Shown here: one piece after another, positions 7,295 through 14,408 of the stretch
Position numbering within the stretch: position 1 is the stretch's first letter
Layout of the letters: each line of letters opens with the position of its first letter
Source of the DNA: RGIG5579 sp045655865
Lineage (GTDB): Bacteria > Bacillota > Clostridia > Oscillospirales > SIG627
DNA: 19,998 nucleotides
Direction: 5' to 3'
Assembly (NCBI GenBank): GCA_045655865.1
Contig: JAZOQB010000004.1
Span: 1-19,998, forward strand
The notes under the pieces: generated by a model
What the model was told of the DNA's origin: nothing
Database searches by the model: none
The model's input: only the letters and a program-made list of their open reading frames with translations
Position numbers and translations under genes: made by a program

Positions 7295-8227
7295 TCAATC
7301 GTTGAACATAGGAGTAGACAAGTAACGATCTCCGGTATCCGGTAAAAGTACCACGATATTCTTTCCGGCGTTTTCCGGGCGTTTCGCCAATTCAATGGCC
7401 GCCCAAGCTGCAGCACCGGAGGAAATTCCTACCAAAACGCCTTCCTTCTTACCGATCATCCTACCGGTTGCGTAAGCATCTTCATTGGTAACAGAAATAA
7501 TCCGATCATAGATATCGGTATTAAGCACTTCAGGTACAAATCCGGCACCAATACCCTGGATTTCGTGACTTCCCGCCACACCGGTGGAAAGCACGGGGGA
7601 ACCTGCAGGTTCAACACCAACCACGCACACGTCACTGTTCTTGCTTTTTAAATACTCTCCCACGCCGGTAAGCGTTCCGCCGGTTCCAATACCGGCAACA
7701 AAAATATCTACTTTACCGTCCAAGTCCTTATAGATCTCAGGCCCGGTAGACTCTCGGTGGGCCTTGGGATTTGACGGATTGACAAACTGGCCGGGAATGA
7801 AACTTCCCGGCGTCTTTTGCGCCAATTCCTCCGCTTTCGCAATCGCTCCCTGCATTCCTTTTGCACCTTCTGTAAGAACAAGCTGGGCACCATAGGCTTT
7901 CATCAGTTGTCTGCGTTCCACCGACATCGTCTCAGGCATAACGATGATGATTCGATATCCTCTTGCAGCTGCCACGGCAGCAAGACCGATCCCCGTGTTC
8001 CCGGAGGTCGGTTCAATAATAACAGAATCTCGATTCAATTTTCCGCTTTTTTCCGCATCTTCAATCATAACTTTTGCTATACGGTCTTTTACGCTTCCAC
8101 CGGGATTGAAAAACTCCAGCTTAGCATAGATCTTCGCTTTGAGATCCAATTCTTTTTCAATATGAGTCAATTCCAAAAGCGGTGTCTGGCCAATCAATTG
8201 ATCGGCAGACGTATAAACATTTGCCAT
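7295..8227 (-). CDS. cysK: O-acetylserine sulfhydrylase (cysteine synthase)
   Basis: This PLP enzyme makes cysteine from O-acetylserine and sulfide. The protein is 310 residues from the chosen start, the normal length for CysK. The PLP lysine lies in NPGGSVKDR (Lys47). The substrate loop TSGNTG is at about 74-79, the phosphate-binding GTGGTLTG is in the middle, and the C-terminal PDTGDRYLS is typical of CysK rather than cystathionine beta-synthase. An in-frame ATG at 8266 has no ribosome binding site, whereas AAAGGAG sits 8 nt before the ATG at 8227. A strong promoter lies about 95 nt upstream. thrH is transcribed divergently and the methionine operon follows. In Bacillus, CysK also acts as co-repressor with the Rrf2 protein CymR, relevant because an Rrf2 gene lies 4 kb downstream. 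Confidence 0.96.
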   Translation of the reverse strand: MANVYTSADQLIGQTPLLELTHIEKELDLKAKIYAKLEFFNPGGSVKDRIAKVMIEDAEKSGKLNRDSVIIEPTSGNTGIGLAAVAAARGYRIIIVMPETMSVERRQLMKAYGAQLVLTEGAKGMQGAIAKAEELAQKTPGSFIPGQFVNPSNPKAHRESTGPEIYKDLDGKVDIFVAGIGTGGTLTGVGEYLKSKNSDVCVVGVEPAGSPVLSTGVAGSHEIQGIGAGFVPEVLNTDIYDRIISVTNEDAYATGRMIGKKEGVLVGISSGAAAWAAIELAKRPENAGKNIVVLLPDTGDRYLSTPMFND

Positions 8228-8291
8228 ATCTTTTCTCCTTTGAAGTACTCTCTTCTGAACACGCATCGTACTGTGCTGGCAATCGCAGAAA

Positions 8292-8312
8292 AATCACAAC
8301 TCTAATGTGATT
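8292..8312. promoter_or_regulatory. Inverted repeat in the cysK leader (candidate operator or attenuator)
   Basis: Perfect 7-bp arms AATCACA and TGTGATT are separated by 7 nt. The repeat sits roughly 11-31 nt downstream of the predicted cysK start point. In the cysK RNA the same sequence would form a hairpin followed by UUUUUC. A similar AAATCA...TGATTT dyad lies in the thrH promoter spacer (8448-8467). It could be a protein operator or a weak attenuator. Confidence 0.5.
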
Positions 8313-8329
8313 CTAAACTTCTATTTTGA

Positions 8330-8358
8330 ATTTTATCTCGTTATACCTACCTTGTCAA
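8330..8358 (-). promoter_or_regulatory. cysK promoter
   Basis: On the minus strand a perfect -35 TTGACA (plus 8358-8353) and -10 TAAAAT (plus 8335-8330) are separated by 17 bp. The predicted transcript has a leader of about 95 nt before the cysK ATG. Confidence 0.85.
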
Positions 8359-8375
8359 TAGGTTGATTTGCTTTT

Positions 8376-8406
8376 CCCTTCTTTGAAAAAAATCTCCAAA
8401 GAAGGG
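8376..8406. other. 10-bp inverted repeat between the cysK and thrH promoters
   Basis: Perfect arms CCCTTCTTTG (8376-8385) and CAAAGAAGGG (8397-8406) flank an 11-nt A-rich loop. It lies between the two divergent promoters, upstream of both start points. No gene reads into it, so a terminator role makes little sense. A protein-binding site is more plausible. Confidence 0.5.
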
Positions 8407-8443
8407 CTATTAAAATATTACAAGTTTGTCTTTTAGAAAAGAC

Positions 8444-8472
8444 TTGAAAATCACACAATAATGATTTATAAT
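8444..8472 (+). promoter_or_regulatory. thrH promoter
   Basis: The -35 TTGAAA (8444-8449) and -10 TATAAT (8467-8472) are separated by 17 bp. The spacer is nearly filled by the dyad AAATCA-N8-TGATTT (8448-8467), which shares the half-site AAATCACA with the cysK leader repeat. Confidence 0.8.
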
Positions 8473-8510
8473 GGTTTTGCTGATATGATCACCATTCTGG
8501 AGGAAAAATC

Positions 8511-9116
8511 ATGGACATGAACATCGTTTGTTTAGATCTAGAGGGAGTTTTGGTTCCCGAAATTTGGATCGCGTTTGCAGAAGCCAGTGGAATCCCGGAG
8601 CTGAAACGCACTACCCGAGATGAACCGGATTATGACAAATTGATGCGATACCGTATAAACATTTTAAAAGATCACGGACTTGGCTTAAAAGAAATACAAA
8701 ACACCATCGAAATGATCGATCCCCTGCCCGGTGCAAAAGAATTCCTTGACACCCTGCGGAGCGAAACCCAAGCTGTAATTCTTAGCGATACCTTTACGCA
8801 ATTTGCCGCACCGCTCATGAGAAAACTGGGACAACCAACCATTTTCTGTAACAGTCTTGTGGTTGCAGAAAGCGGTGAAATCACAGACTTTCGTATGAGG
8901 ATCGATAACTCAAAATATACCACTGTAAAAGCGCTGCAATCCGCTGGATTTGCAACCATTGCCGTAGGAGACAGCTACAATGATCTTGGCATGATAGCGG
9001 CCAGCAAAGCCGGTTTTCTCTTTCGTAGCACCCCTGCCATCCAAGCTGAGCATCCCGAGCTTCCGGCCTTCCAGGACTACTCCGAACTTCTCCAGGCCAT
9101 ACGGGCTGCACTTTAA
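8511..9116 (+). CDS. thrH: ThrH-type phosphoserine phosphatase / homoserine phosphotransferase (HAD)
   Basis: This 201-residue HAD-superfamily enzyme closely resembles Pseudomonas ThrH, which dephosphorylates phosphoserine and can pass the phosphate to homoserine. The first motif is CLDLEGVLVPEIWIAFAE, with nucleophile Asp9. Glu11 replaces the usual second Asp of D-x-D, a ThrH hallmark. Further motifs are VILSDTF (second HAD motif), a lysine in NSKYTTVKAL and GDSYND (metal-binding acidic motif). A GGAGG site 7 nt upstream supports the ATG at 8511; a second ATG two codons on is possible. It is divergent from cysK, so the likely role here is supply of serine for cysteine synthesis. The homoserine phosphotransfer activity would link to threonine or methionine but cannot be judged from sequence. 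Confidence 0.9.
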   Translation: MDMNIVCLDLEGVLVPEIWIAFAEASGIPELKRTTRDEPDYDKLMRYRINILKDHGLGLKEIQNTIEMIDPLPGAKEFLDTLRSETQAVILSDTFTQFAAPLMRKLGQPTIFCNSLVVAESGEITDFRMRIDNSKYTTVKALQSAGFATIAVGDSYNDLGMIAASKAGFLFRSTPAIQAEHPELPAFQDYSELLQAIRAAL

Positions 9117-9133
9117 CAGAACCATTGTAACAG

Positions 9134-9165
9134 AAAAAGCGAACGGAAATCCCGTTCGCTTTTTT
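9134..9165. terminator. Bidirectional terminator between thrH and pflA
   Basis: The perfect 13-bp stem AAAAAGCGAACGG / CCGTTCGCTTTTT has a 5-nt loop and U-runs in both directions, ending thrH (+) and pflA (-). Confidence 0.92.
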
Positions 9166-9205
9166 GTTTGTGATAGCGGAAATGGACTGAAATTCAAGCA
9201 AAGAC

Positions 9206-9949
9206 TTAGTTGCCTTTGGGACAGGTGAAGTGTAAGTTTTCTCGGACAAAAGCTTGAAGTTCATCTTTTTTCGCTTGAGAAAGTGCTGTTTTTTCTTGGA
9301 AAGGATTTTTAATACCCAGGTTTTCGTACTTAAAGAATCCCAACGTGTGGAACGGCAACAATTCCCAATCCGAGATACAAGATAACCCTTTCAAATGTGG
9401 AAAATAGAGAGAAAGGATCTCTTTACTATCGTTGATACCGGGGACTACAACGGTACGAACAACGGTTTTTTTTCCGATCTTTTCTAAAAAACGCAGAGTC
9501 TCCATCGGCGCCTGAATCCCTTGACCGGTGTAACGAAGGTAGGATGCATCATCCCAAAACTTTAGATCTAAAAGAACCGATTGGCACTTTTTAAGTACAA
9601 ATTTTACCGATTCTGTCAAAGGGGGTGCGCCGGAAGTATCCAGAACAAATGGAATGTTTTCTTCTTCTAGAAGAGGCACCATTTCACCAAGAAAGTCAGC
9701 CTGCAATAGGGGCTCCCCACCGCTGAAAGTCACACCACCCCTCTCTTTCATGTAAGGCCGGAGTCGAAGGATCTTTTTTAGTAGCGTTGGGGCATCAATG
9801 GTCTTTTCGCCAAAAGTCCACGTATCGGGATTGTGACAGTATGCACAACGCAGTGGACATCCTGCTAAAAAAACCACACAGCGAAGTCCCTCACCGTCCA
9901 CCGCACTTAAACTTTCAAAAGAGTGAAGGTGAGCTTTTTGAAAATGCAT
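9206..9949 (-). CDS. pflA: Pyruvate formate-lyase activating enzyme (radical SAM)
   Basis: This radical SAM enzyme installs the glycyl radical on PflB. From the preferred start the protein has 247 residues, as in E. coli PflA (246). The cluster motif C-x3-C-x2-C is at Cys31, Cys35 and Cys38 (CPLRCAYC), followed by HNPDTW, with SGGEPLLQ further on for SAM binding. The N-terminal LHSFES...VDGEGLR matches the family's IHSFES...VDGPGIR. The open frame extends to 9979 with in-frame ATGs at 9979 and 9964, both inside pflB. The ATG at 9949 begins one base after the pflB stop and gives the family-length N-terminus, so coupled reinitiation is likely. It lies immediately downstream of pflB, the standard partner arrangement. 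Confidence 0.93.
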   Translation of the reverse strand: MHFQKAHLHSFESLSAVDGEGLRCVVFLAGCPLRCAYCHNPDTWTFGEKTIDAPTLLKKILRLRPYMKERGGVTFSGGEPLLQADFLGEMVPLLEEENIPFVLDTSGAPPLTESVKFVLKKCQSVLLDLKFWDDASYLRYTGQGIQAPMETLRFLEKIGKKTVVRTVVVPGINDSKEILSLYFPHLKGLSCISDWELLPFHTLGFFKYENLGIKNPFQEKTALSQAKKDELQAFVRENLHFTCPKGN

Positions 9950-9950
9950 C

Positions 9951-12176
9951 TCACAACTTTTCATGGAACGTGCGGGCAATAACCTCTTCTTGCTTATCCC
10001 GAGTCAATTTGTTGAAATTTACAGCATAGCCGCTGACCCGAATGGTTAAATTGGGGTAAAGAGAGGGATTCTCCATTGCATCAATCAATTTTTGCCGATT
10101 AAGAACATTCACATTTAAATGGTGAGCATTTTGGACAAAGTAGCCATCCAAAACTTGCTTGAGATTGCAGATTCTCCTTTCCTCATCGGCACCCAAAGCA
10201 TCTGGAGTTATGGAAAAGGTATTGGAAATGCCATCCTTACAGCAGTCAAAATCAATTTTAGCCACAGAATTCAGGGAAGAAAGAGCCCCCTCCAGGTCTC
10301 TTTTGTGCATAGGATTGGCACCGGGGGCAAACGGCTCCCCTTTCTTTCTTCCATCGGGGGTAGCACCGGTCTTCTGTCCATAGACAACGTTGGAGGTGAT
10401 TGTAAGAATGGAAAGGGTATGTTTTGCACCGCGATAGGTAGGAGTTTTGCATAATTCTTTATAGAAAAATTCTGCAATCCAACGGGCAATTTCATCCACA
10501 CGGTCATCATCGTTACCGTATTTTGGAAAGTCCCCGGTGGTAACAAAATCCACAATCAATCCGCGTTCATCTTTAACCGGTTTCACTTTTGCATATTTGA
10601 TGGCGCTCAAACTATCCGCCAAAACGCTAAAGCCGCTAATACCAAAAGCCATAAGTCGTTCCGGTTCTACATCGTGAAGAGACATCATCAATCGTTCGTA
10701 AGCATAGCGATCGTGCATATAGTGGATAACATTCATGGTATTCACGTAGAGATTTGCCATCCAAGACGCGTACTTTTTGAAAGTCTCAACCGTCTTATCG
10801 AAGTCCAGAACTTCTTCAGAAAAAATCTCGCCGACAGGTCCGACCTGTTCTCCTTCAATCTCATCACGACCGCCGTTGAGAGCCATGAGCAATACCTTGG
10901 CCAGATTACAACGAGCGCCAAAAAACTGCATCTGCTTACCTGTTTTCATGGCAGAAACACAGCAAGCAATGGAATAATCATCGCCAAAATCCCGACGCAT
11001 GATATCGTCGTTTTCATATTGAACGGAATCGGTATCAATCGATACCTTGCAGCAGAACTTCTTAAAAAGATCCGGTAGATCTTGGGACCAGAGAACGGTC
11101 ATATTCGGTTCTGCGCTGGGGCCGAGATTGTAGAGGGTCTGAAGGAAGCGATAACAGGTTTTGGTAACCATTGTTCTGCCATCCTCGCACATGCCTGCCA
11201 AAGACAAGGTAACCCAAACCGGATCGCCTGCAAAAAGCTCATTATATTCCGGAGTGCGCAGATGACGGACTAGGCGCATTTTCAAAACCAGATCGTCGAT
11301 CAGTTCCTGAGCACCTATTTCGTCCAATGTTCCCTCTCGAAGGTCACGTTCAAAATAAATATCCAGAAAGGCAGAAATTCGACCAATGCTGTTGGCTGCG
11401 CCATTTTGTTCCTTAATTGCTCCCAAATATCCAAAATAGAGCCACTGAACAGCTTCATAGGCGTTTTTAGCGGGCTTTGTAATGTCACACCCATAAGAAT
11501 TTGCCATAGCAATCAGATCTTTCATAAAATCGATCTGTTTGGCAATGTCCTCAAGAAGACGAATGGTCTCCTCGGTCATTTCCCTCTCGCCGATTCGTTT
11601 TTGATCCAATCTTCTCTGGCAAATCAGTTCATCCATACCATAAAGAGCGACTCGGCGGTAATCGCCAATGATCCGCCCGCGTGCATAAGCATCGGGAAGA
11701 CCGGTGAGGATCCCAGCGTGACGCGCTTTTTTCATAGTTTCCGTATAAACCCGGAAAACCCCGGTATTGTGCGTGGTACGATAGCGAAATTCCCTCTTAA
11801 TGTTCTCACCGATCTGATAACCGTAAGCTTGGCATGCCTGCACCGCATTTCGATAGCCGGAAAAGGGATTCACCGCTCTTTTTAAAGGCTGGTCGGTTTG
11901 AAGGCCAAGGATTAAATCCTCGCCTTTTTTGATAAAACCGGGCTCAAAGGTCAAAAGAGATGCTACGCGTTCGGTATCTACATCCAAAACCCCGCCTTTT
12001 TCATTTTCTAATACCAAAAGGCGCTCTACTTCCCTTTTAACCGAATCGGTGCGAACAGTCGTTCCCTGCAAAAAAGAAGCATCGCCCATATAAGGAATAT
12101 AATTACAAACAATGAAATCCCGGACATTAATTTCTTTCTGCCAGGCTCCATCGTTAAAACTTCTCCAAGCATCCAT
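9951..12176 (-). CDS. pflB: Pyruvate formate-lyase (formate acetyltransferase)
   Basis: This oxygen-sensitive glycyl radical enzyme cleaves pyruvate plus CoA to acetyl-CoA and formate in fermentation. It is 741 residues long (E. coli about 760). The catalytic Cys405-Cys406 pair lies in IACCVSAMKTGKQMQFFGAR. The radical Gly716 lies in RVSGYAVNF, 25 residues from the C-terminus, as expected. The canonical CC pair distinguishes it from diol dehydratase, choline lyase and other glycyl radical relatives. The frame is open to 12212, but GGGAGGAAAC precedes the ATG at 12176 at good spacing, so I use that start. An AraC-family gene lies 71 nt upstream on the same strand with no terminator between, so co-transcription or local control is possible. 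Confidence 0.96.
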   Translation of the reverse strand: MDAWRSFNDGAWQKEINVRDFIVCNYIPYMGDASFLQGTTVRTDSVKREVERLLVLENEKGGVLDVDTERVASLLTFEPGFIKKGEDLILGLQTDQPLKRAVNPFSGYRNAVQACQAYGYQIGENIKREFRYRTTHNTGVFRVYTETMKKARHAGILTGLPDAYARGRIIGDYRRVALYGMDELICQRRLDQKRIGEREMTEETIRLLEDIAKQIDFMKDLIAMANSYGCDITKPAKNAYEAVQWLYFGYLGAIKEQNGAANSIGRISAFLDIYFERDLREGTLDEIGAQELIDDLVLKMRLVRHLRTPEYNELFAGDPVWVTLSLAGMCEDGRTMVTKTCYRFLQTLYNLGPSAEPNMTVLWSQDLPDLFKKFCCKVSIDTDSVQYENDDIMRRDFGDDYSIACCVSAMKTGKQMQFFGARCNLAKVLLMALNGGRDEIEGEQVGPVGEIFSEEVLDFDKTVETFKKYASWMANLYVNTMNVIHYMHDRYAYERLMMSLHDVEPERLMAFGISGFSVLADSLSAIKYAKVKPVKDERGLIVDFVTTGDFPKYGNDDDRVDEIARWIAEFFYKELCKTPTYRGAKHTLSILTITSNVVYGQKTGATPDGRKKGEPFAPGANPMHKRDLEGALSSLNSVAKIDFDCCKDGISNTFSITPDALGADEERRICNLKQVLDGYFVQNAHHLNVNVLNRQKLIDAMENPSLYPNLTIRVSGYAVNFNKLTRDKQEEVIARTFHEKL

Positions 12177-12247
12177 GTATTGTTTCCTCCCAATTAAAAA
12201 CATCAAAACCAAAAATAAACCAATGACACTTCGTTTTCTTTTTTTTA

Positions 12248-13138
12248 CTATAAGTCCCGGCGAATGGAGATTGCTTTCACGCTGGCAGAATACTCCGAGG
12301 GGGTCATTCCGGTCACCATTTTAAAGCGGCGGGAAAAGTAATGAATCGATGAAAAAGAAAGCCGCTGGGAAATCTCCGAAAAATTCATCTTTTTCTCACG
12401 AATCAATTCCTTCGCCCGATCAATTTTCATTTTTTGATAGTGCTGCATCGCGCCACACCCCATCTTATTCTGAAAAAGCTTTTGAAGAGAGGATTCGCTA
12501 ATAAAAAACTTTTTTTGAATGTCGTCAGAGGTAAGGCCATTTTCCACATTTTCCAATAAATAGTCGCATATCTGGCGCAAGCGAATTTCATCTTTTCTGC
12601 GACGGGAATGATCTTTGGGCAATTCGGTTTCTGGCTTTTCAACATTCTCCCCGTCGTAACGCCGGATCAGAGAAATAAAAAGTTCCTCCAAACGAATGGC
12701 AATCATCTGTTCGCAGCCAAAAATCGATTCCTTATTGCGAATCAACTCCTCGGTGTAAGGATTGCCAAGAGGAGTGTTAAAAGCATTTCTTGTCTCTTCA
12801 ATAATTTCTGCCAAAATTCGGCGTTCCGTATCCGTGCAAAAAAGAACTTTTCCTGCAATATTATACAACTTTTCCGAATCGGAGGAAAAAGATGCAATCA
12901 CAGAATTGGGTGCATGAACACCATTGCCGCGAACGTTATGAAATTCCATCGGCTTGTGAAGAAACATGGCACCCTGGGGAATGAGGATCTCCTGGGTATC
13001 AGCGGTTACAATCAATTCATTTTTGTCAGCATAGACAAATTCCCAGAAGTCATGAAGCTCGCCTGAAAATGCAAAATCCACAGCATATTCGAAATAATGA
13101 ACAGAGATCAAGTCACGAACTTGCATCTCGCGGCGCAA
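12248..13138 (-). CDS. AraC-family transcriptional regulator
   Basis: The protein has 296 residues. The N-terminal half (about 1-110) looks like a cupin ligand-binding domain, with HDFWEFVYADKNE and a later LHKPMEFHNV. The C-terminal ~100 residues carry the double helix-turn-helix of AraC/XylS, including CDYLLENVENGLTSDDIQKK and SSIHYFSRRFKMVTGMTPSEY, the signature second helix. The inducer is not deducible, but such cupin-AraC proteins often sense sugars. It lies upstream of pflB and divergent from nagA, so it could regulate either. The start is uncertain. The frame opens with TTG at 13138 and an ATG follows at 13126, neither with a good ribosome binding site. A strong GAGGGGAG (13169-13176) sits about 30 nt upstream of the TTG with no standard in-frame start near it. 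Confidence 0.9.
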   Translation of the reverse strand: MRREMQVRDLISVHYFEYAVDFAFSGELHDFWEFVYADKNELIVTADTQEILIPQGAMFLHKPMEFHNVRGNGVHAPNSVIASFSSDSEKLYNIAGKVLFCTDTERRILAEIIEETRNAFNTPLGNPYTEELIRNKESIFGCEQMIAIRLEELFISLIRRYDGENVEKPETELPKDHSRRRKDEIRLRQICDYLLENVENGLTSDDIQKKFFISESSLQKLFQNKMGCGAMQHYQKMKIDRAKELIREKKMNFSEISQRLSFSSIHYFSRRFKMVTGMTPSEYSASVKAISIRRDL

Positions 13139-13179
13139 GACTGTTTTTTTGTAATCTATTTTGATTCACTCCCCTCTTT

Positions 13180-13188
13180 CTTATAGCA
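13180..13188 (-). promoter_or_regulatory. Extended -10 promoter of the AraC-family gene
   Basis: On the minus strand TGC-TATAAG forms an extended -10 element, preceded by TTA. The 8-mer TTATGCTA is identical to that at the divergent nagA promoter. No good -35 box is seen. Confidence 0.45.
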
Positions 13189-13277
13189 TAATACAGACAA
13201 AAACAAAAATCAAGATAAAAAATACTAAAAAATGCAAATAATTTATTTTGGATAGGACACTCGCGTCTTTTCTATCT

Positions 13278-13296
13278 GCATAATTTATGCTAAAAT
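13278..13296 (+). promoter_or_regulatory. nagA promoter with 13-bp palindrome
   Basis: GCATAA-T-TTATGC (13278-13290) is a perfect palindrome whose right arm supplies the TG of an extended -10 element, TGC-TAAAAT (13288-13296). A lone half-site GCATAA lies at 13186-13191 over the divergent promoter. No convincing -35 box is visible. A regulator bound at the palindrome would contact the polymerase site. Confidence 0.5.
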
Positions 13297-13330
13297 TATT
13301 ATGATGTTAGTGTCAAATAAGGAGATCGCT

Positions 13331-14407
13331 ATGAAGAAAAATATTATTAATGCCTCCCTTGACGGAAAAATTTGCAATATCGTCATGGAAGACGGGCGAA
13401 TCACCAGTATTAACCAAGAAAAAGGCCTTACCGGGATCGATGCCGATGGGCGTAAAGTTATCCCGGGTCTCATTGAAGTTCACGCCCATGGCTGTGCCGG
13501 TATGGATACCCTGGACGGTAATTTTGAACCGATGTGTCATTTTTTGGCAACAAAAGGAACCACCACTTGGCTTCCTACCACAATGACCATGGACACCGAA
13601 ACCCTGGTGGAAATCACAAACAAGAAAACTGATTTTCCGGGAACTCATATCCCCGGTTTTCACCTGGAAGGCCCCTACATTTCCCCAAAATACAAGGGCG
13701 CGCAAAATGAAGCCTACATTAAGGCACCAACCTATGAGGAATTCTCTCGTTTTGGCAGAGTGAAAATGATTACTGTGGCGCCTGAGCAGCCCGGAAGCAT
13801 GGAATTTATTCGCCGCATCAGCCAGGAGGGTGTCGTTGCGTCTCTTGGGCATACTGATGCCGACTATGATACCTCAATTTGCGCCATCAATGCCGGCGCC
13901 AAGTGTTTGACCCATACCTTCAATGCCATGCCACCTCTCCACCACCGCAAACCCGGACCGATCGGTGCAGGAGCGGAAAAAGGCATTTGGGCTCAGATCA
14001 TCTGTGATGGAGTTCACATCCACAAAGCCAGCGTTCTTGCCGCTTTAAAAATGTTTGGAAGTGATCGACTCACGTTGATCAGCGACGCAATTCGCCCGGC
14101 CGGTCTTCCGGAAAACACCCTTTCCGAGTCCGGTGGACTTGATGTTGTAGTCCGTAACGGCGCTGTATATTTAAAAGACAGCGACACTCTGGCCGGAAGC
14201 GGATCCACTCTTTGGGACTGCGTTTGCAGCGCTGTGAAGATGGGAATCGACTTTGAGGAAGCGGTAAAGATGGCAACCCAAACCCCGGCAAAGCTGTTGG
14301 GTCTGAATAAAGGACAGATTCGTGAAGGTTATGACGCTGATCTGTTAATTGTCAGCGATAACATGGAAATTGATGACGTAATTATTTCGGGAGAGAGGTA
14401 TCAGTAA
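13331..14407 (+). CDS. nagA: N-acetylglucosamine-6-phosphate deacetylase
   Basis: NagA removes acetate from GlcNAc-6-phosphate to give glucosamine-6-phosphate, the substrate of NagB. The 358-residue product is a cytosolic amidohydrolase. Expected metal and catalytic residues are visible: His51 and His53 in EVHAHG, Glu113 in HLEGPY, His174 in SLGHTDADY, His195 in THTFNAMPPLHHR, and the catalytic Asp252 in SDAIRPAG. The frame opens at 13301, but AAGGAG 7 nt before the ATG at 13331 fixes the start there. The kinase gene begins 1 nt after the stop, so the two form an operon. nagB lies elsewhere in the window. Identification is secure. Confidence 0.96.
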   Translation: MKKNIINASLDGKICNIVMEDGRITSINQEKGLTGIDADGRKVIPGLIEVHAHGCAGMDTLDGNFEPMCHFLATKGTTTWLPTTMTMDTETLVEITNKKTDFPGTHIPGFHLEGPYISPKYKGAQNEAYIKAPTYEEFSRFGRVKMITVAPEQPGSMEFIRRISQEGVVASLGHTDADYDTSICAINAGAKCLTHTFNAMPPLHHRKPGPIGAGAEKGIWAQIICDGVHIHKASVLAALKMFGSDRLTLISDAIRPAGLPENTLSESGGLDVVVRNGAVYLKDSDTLAGSGSTLWDCVCSAVKMGIDFEEAVKMATQTPAKLLGLNKGQIREGYDADLLIVSDNMEIDDVIISGERYQ

Positions 14408-14408
14408 A

